Origin: Allium sativum
Lineage: Eukaryota > Streptophyta > Magnoliopsida > Asparagales > Amaryllidaceae
Assembly (NCBI GenBank): GCA_030737875.1
Contig: CM060911.1
Coordinates: 94,074,599-94,138,598 of the forward strand
Reading direction: 5' to 3'
DNA: 64,000 bases
In this document: piece after piece, positions 61,110 through 64,000 of the stretch
Layout of the letters: each line of letters begins with the position of its first letter
Position numbering within the stretch: the stretch's first letter is position 1
The notes under the pieces: model-generated
What the model was told of the DNA's origin: nothing
Databases searched by the model: none
The model's input: the letters and a program-made list of their open reading frames with translations, nothing else
Made by a program: the position numbers and the translations under genes

Positions 61110-61395
61110 TTGGCTGTTTGATTTTCTTTTGGGTTGAAGAAGGCCTAGAGAGGCGAGTTGGAGTTTGAGCTATTGACCAATACAAAGGAGATGCTGACGA
61201 AATTTTTTAGAAATTTCGAATGTTAGAAAATTTTCAGAATTTTTGAAATTTTCGTTTATAGAAATAAATTAATAAATTAATTAGAATTAATTGGTTTAGT
61301 GAAACCGGAGTAAATAAATAATTTTAACCCAGTTATAAAGTTCATTTTTCTACCTTAGCAATTTCGAGGACGAAATTATTTTAAGTGGGAAAGAA
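61110..61395 (+). other. Element D internal region 2, right part
   Basis: Continues internal region 2 after element C and its GCCAC duplication (61105-61109). It matches 41325-41602 apart from an extra AATAAATT-like octamer near 61270. It holds the TTTCGAGGACGAAAT signature and the purine tract up to 61395. Confidence 0.9.
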
Positions 61396-62581
61396 TGTAA
61401 CGGCCCAGATTTTTTGACCATTTAGTTATTATTTAAAAATGTTTTTTTATTGTTTTGGAAGTTTAAATGGTTTAATTTCAATAATTTTGAATATTTTATT
61501 TTATTCCGAAATGGTAGAAATTTAGTGGATCTGCAATATAATGTGAACTGGCAGTATAAAAGGATAAATTTTTAATTTAAAATAGTACGTTTACAAAGGA
61601 TGTAGTAGCTAACGAACTCGGATTTCGATGAAATTAGTTTCATTAAATCCGAAATGATGAAATTAGGTAACCAACCAAGTTACGTCAAAAATGGCATCCG
61701 TATGTGGAAAAGAAAAAATAAAAGGCCAAAATTTGAACTAAATTTTGACGGTAATTGGAATTTGCTAATGCTAACGGCAAAACTGGAACCTGAGACCTAT
61801 CCAGGAAAATTCTAAGCATAGGATATTAGCTATATATGAAATCTGGGAAAATCCTATAACGGATATAGAAAGTTATTAAGGAAACAAAAATTAAATAAAT
61901 TATTTGAAAATCTAAACGAACTCCGATTTTTGATTTGAATACATAGGATTGAAGTACGTTAAAAACCGGACCAGATGGTGGAAGAATTTCTGAAAACCGT
62001 TATCGTTTGATACTCCAATATGAGACCGGAAGGTGTTGAAACTAACACAAAACACTATTTTGAATTTGAATTTAAATTATTTGAAAGTTCAAACAAATTC
62101 AAAATTGATATATTTTTATATAGTATTGAAAAGCAAGAAAAATTGAACAACATGGTTGAAAAAGATTTTGGATAAGGTATCAATAAGTAAGTCAAATTAA
62201 CGTCCGAATAGGGTTGAGAAAACACACTTTACTATTCATAAATTATTAAATTTATTTATAATTTAATTAATTTAAGGATTAATCCTAGCCATCCATTTTC
62301 GACCGTTGGATTCGCGCCACCTCAGCAATCCATGTGCCTCCTTCGGCTATAAATAGCCCCCTCCCCCTTCATTTTAAACTCACTCCTCCTCCTCTTTCAA
62401 GCTTTGGCAATGGCAGAAATAATAATAAAATATTAGGAAATAGGGAAAAGGGAAGGAAGGGAGAAAGGAGGGCAAGACGGGGAGCTAGGGACTCTTAGGC
62501 AGAGGCTTAGGCTTCACGGGGTAAGTTTTTAAATAATATTTATTTATTTATTTGTGTAATATATATATATATATATGTATG

Positions 62582-62612
<31 letters not shown>

Positions 62613-64000
62613 TAAAATAGAATTTGTAAAAATAAATATCAAAACATTCTAAGGGTAACAGAGAGGATAGTGTCTAAGGCTTGAGTTTGGAAAATATAGT
62701 TTCCTGCTCTCCCTGGCTTTCCCTAACTGATCCGATGGATGGGATGATTAATTTAAATTTAAATTTAAAATCTAATTTGAATTTAAAACTGACCAGGGGC
62801 ATTTTCGTAATTTTTAACCATAAACTTTAAAAGCTTATAACTTTTTCAAAACAAGTCGGATTTCCACGAAACAAGGACCATTGGATTCTTATCGAAAAAT
62901 ACTTTAAAATGAGTGGAAGCAGATTTTTGATCCGAGTTAAAAATTTTAAGTTATAATTAAATGAATATTTTTAAATATTTTATTTGAAAATTAAATTTAA
63001 TTAATATTAAAATGGTTTTTCAATTTTAAAAAAAAATTGGATATGGCTAGAGATGGGAAAGTAGGATTTTTTAGAAGGGCGGGGAAGGTAATTTGGCTAA
63101 TAACGCAATTTGAAATTAATTAAGATAAAAATAATTTAATTAATTTGATTAAATATATATTCATTTAAATTAGGTAAATATTGTAAATAGCATAACTTTT
63201 GCATACATTAACGAAATTTGACGAAACAGGATCAGTTGGGATCGTATGGACGAGCACTACGCAATGGAACTGACCGCAAGTGGATTGGAGCTCGTTTGGA
63301 TTTATGGTGAAATTTAACGTCTGAACCAAATCAATGACCAATTATCGTTATTCAACGATAAACCGTCCAATGTGAGTAAATCTCACTAACCCTGAACACT
63401 ATATTTTTATAAAGTATTTTTAGAATTGATAAATATTGATTGAATTGCTGAGTGGTGATTGTTTGGTTAAACTGCTAGTCAGCTGGTTGAAAATACCGAT
63501 ATAGTTATATATATCGTTAACCGATGTTGATTTTGTTTATCAGAATACCTCATATTGAAATGAAATTGATGTGAATTATATTGTGTAACATCTGTGGATG
63601 CAAGGAAACAGGTCGGAGGGATCCAACTGGATTCCTCAACATTTATTTACTGTTTTTCATATATTCTGTTATATGATGTGTTATATCATCTGTCGTTGAA
63701 CCCGTGTGGTTGGATGATGATCAAACCTTATGGTTTGGTATTTTTATACCATAAATGATAACGGGAAGTGAAAAGGAATTTTCAAAGTATATTTTGAAAA
63801 TAAATTATTTATATAAAATCAATAGATTTTATATATAAAAGGAAAAGAGTTTCATAGAGGAAAATAATTATAGAATCAAAGAAATTGAGTAAAGGAAAAT
63901 ATTTGTGAAATCAAATATAAAGGAGAAGATTTGAAAAGAAAAACAAACATAGAGGAAATACATTTGTAAAACAAATGTAAAGGAAAATATTTGCAAATCA
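61396..64000 (+). repeat. Element D LTR3, first 2.6 kb
   Basis: Starts TGTAACGGCCCAGA and is nearly identical to LTR1 and LTR2. It carries a palindromic TATA box (62345-62358), GTAAGT at 62521, the longest TA microsatellite of the three (about 62561-62607) and a GTGAG palindrome at 63372. It runs off the window, so whether another internal region follows is unknown. Confidence 0.9.

Larger units (their letters stand above)
34317..64000 (+). mobile_element. Element D: tandem LTR-internal-LTR-internal-LTR array
   Basis: There are three LTR copies (34317-40103, 41603-47419, 61396 to beyond the window) and two internal regions (40104-41602; 47420-48640 continuing at 61110-61395). Each internal has its own primer-binding site and purine tract. 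The copies are nearly identical. The second internal is split by element C. Such arrays arise by unequal recombination between LTRs of the same element. D inserted into the 3' LTR of element B. No coding sequence is present. Confidence 0.9.

Overview
The window looks like a gene-poor, AT-rich stretch of a flowering-plant nuclear genome. I see no host gene. Almost every base belongs to LTR retrotransposons nested in one another. The evidence for a plant is: primer-binding sites reading TGGTATCAGAGC (complement of the initiator tRNA-Met 3' end), LTR tips of the form TGTAACxxCCC...GGTxxTTACA, the 3'-end signature GAGGACGAAAT followed by a purine tract just before an LTR (typical of Ty3/gypsy chromoviruses), and a decayed Ty1/copia gag-pol. 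The species cannot be told from the sequence.

Layout. 1-825 and 14794-17894 are the two pieces of an old LTR, minus sense (F). It is split by element A (826-14793, minus), a complete retrotransposon with two LTRs of about 6.46 kb around only 1.04 kb of internal DNA, flanked by TATAT duplications. 17895-about 18560 is an LTR-like promoter segment (+). About 18560-20873 is a dead Ty1/copia gag-pol (E, minus), interrupted at 20874 by element B (+): 5' LTR 20874-26838, internal 26839-29758, 3' LTR from 29759. B's 3' LTR is interrupted at 34317 by element D (+), which is a tandem LTR-internal-LTR-internal-LTR array (34317-40103, 40104-41602, 41603-47419, 47420 onward, third LTR from 61396 to beyond the window). 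D's second internal region is interrupted by element C (48641-61104, minus), which has a perfect GCCAC target-site duplication. The nesting order is therefore C in D, D in B, B in E; and A in F.

A, B, C, D and F carry no gag or pol. They are LARD-like non-autonomous elements with unusually large LTRs (5.8-6.7 kb where intact) and short internal regions holding a primer-binding site, a purine tract and a conserved block near the purine tract. All five share blocks of homology even though they lie in opposite orientations, so they form one clade. The LTRs have a recurring layout: upstream U3, TATA-like promoter, GC-rich leader ending in a strong 5' splice-site-like GTAAGT, short palindromes, AT-rich minisatellites, then a less AT-rich conserved block before the LTR 3' end. 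Several of the small palindromes show compensatory changes between elements, which argues that they fold as RNA. The proteins for their mobility must come from an autonomous partner elsewhere.

The most unusual points are: the extreme LTR fraction of A; the tandem array D; the mismatched LTR pair of B; a 234-bp GC-richer segment with TG...CA ends that replaces about 2.1 kb of one LTR of C exactly at the primer-binding site; and the covarying hairpins. Family relations and boundaries were read by eye. No alignment or database search was run.
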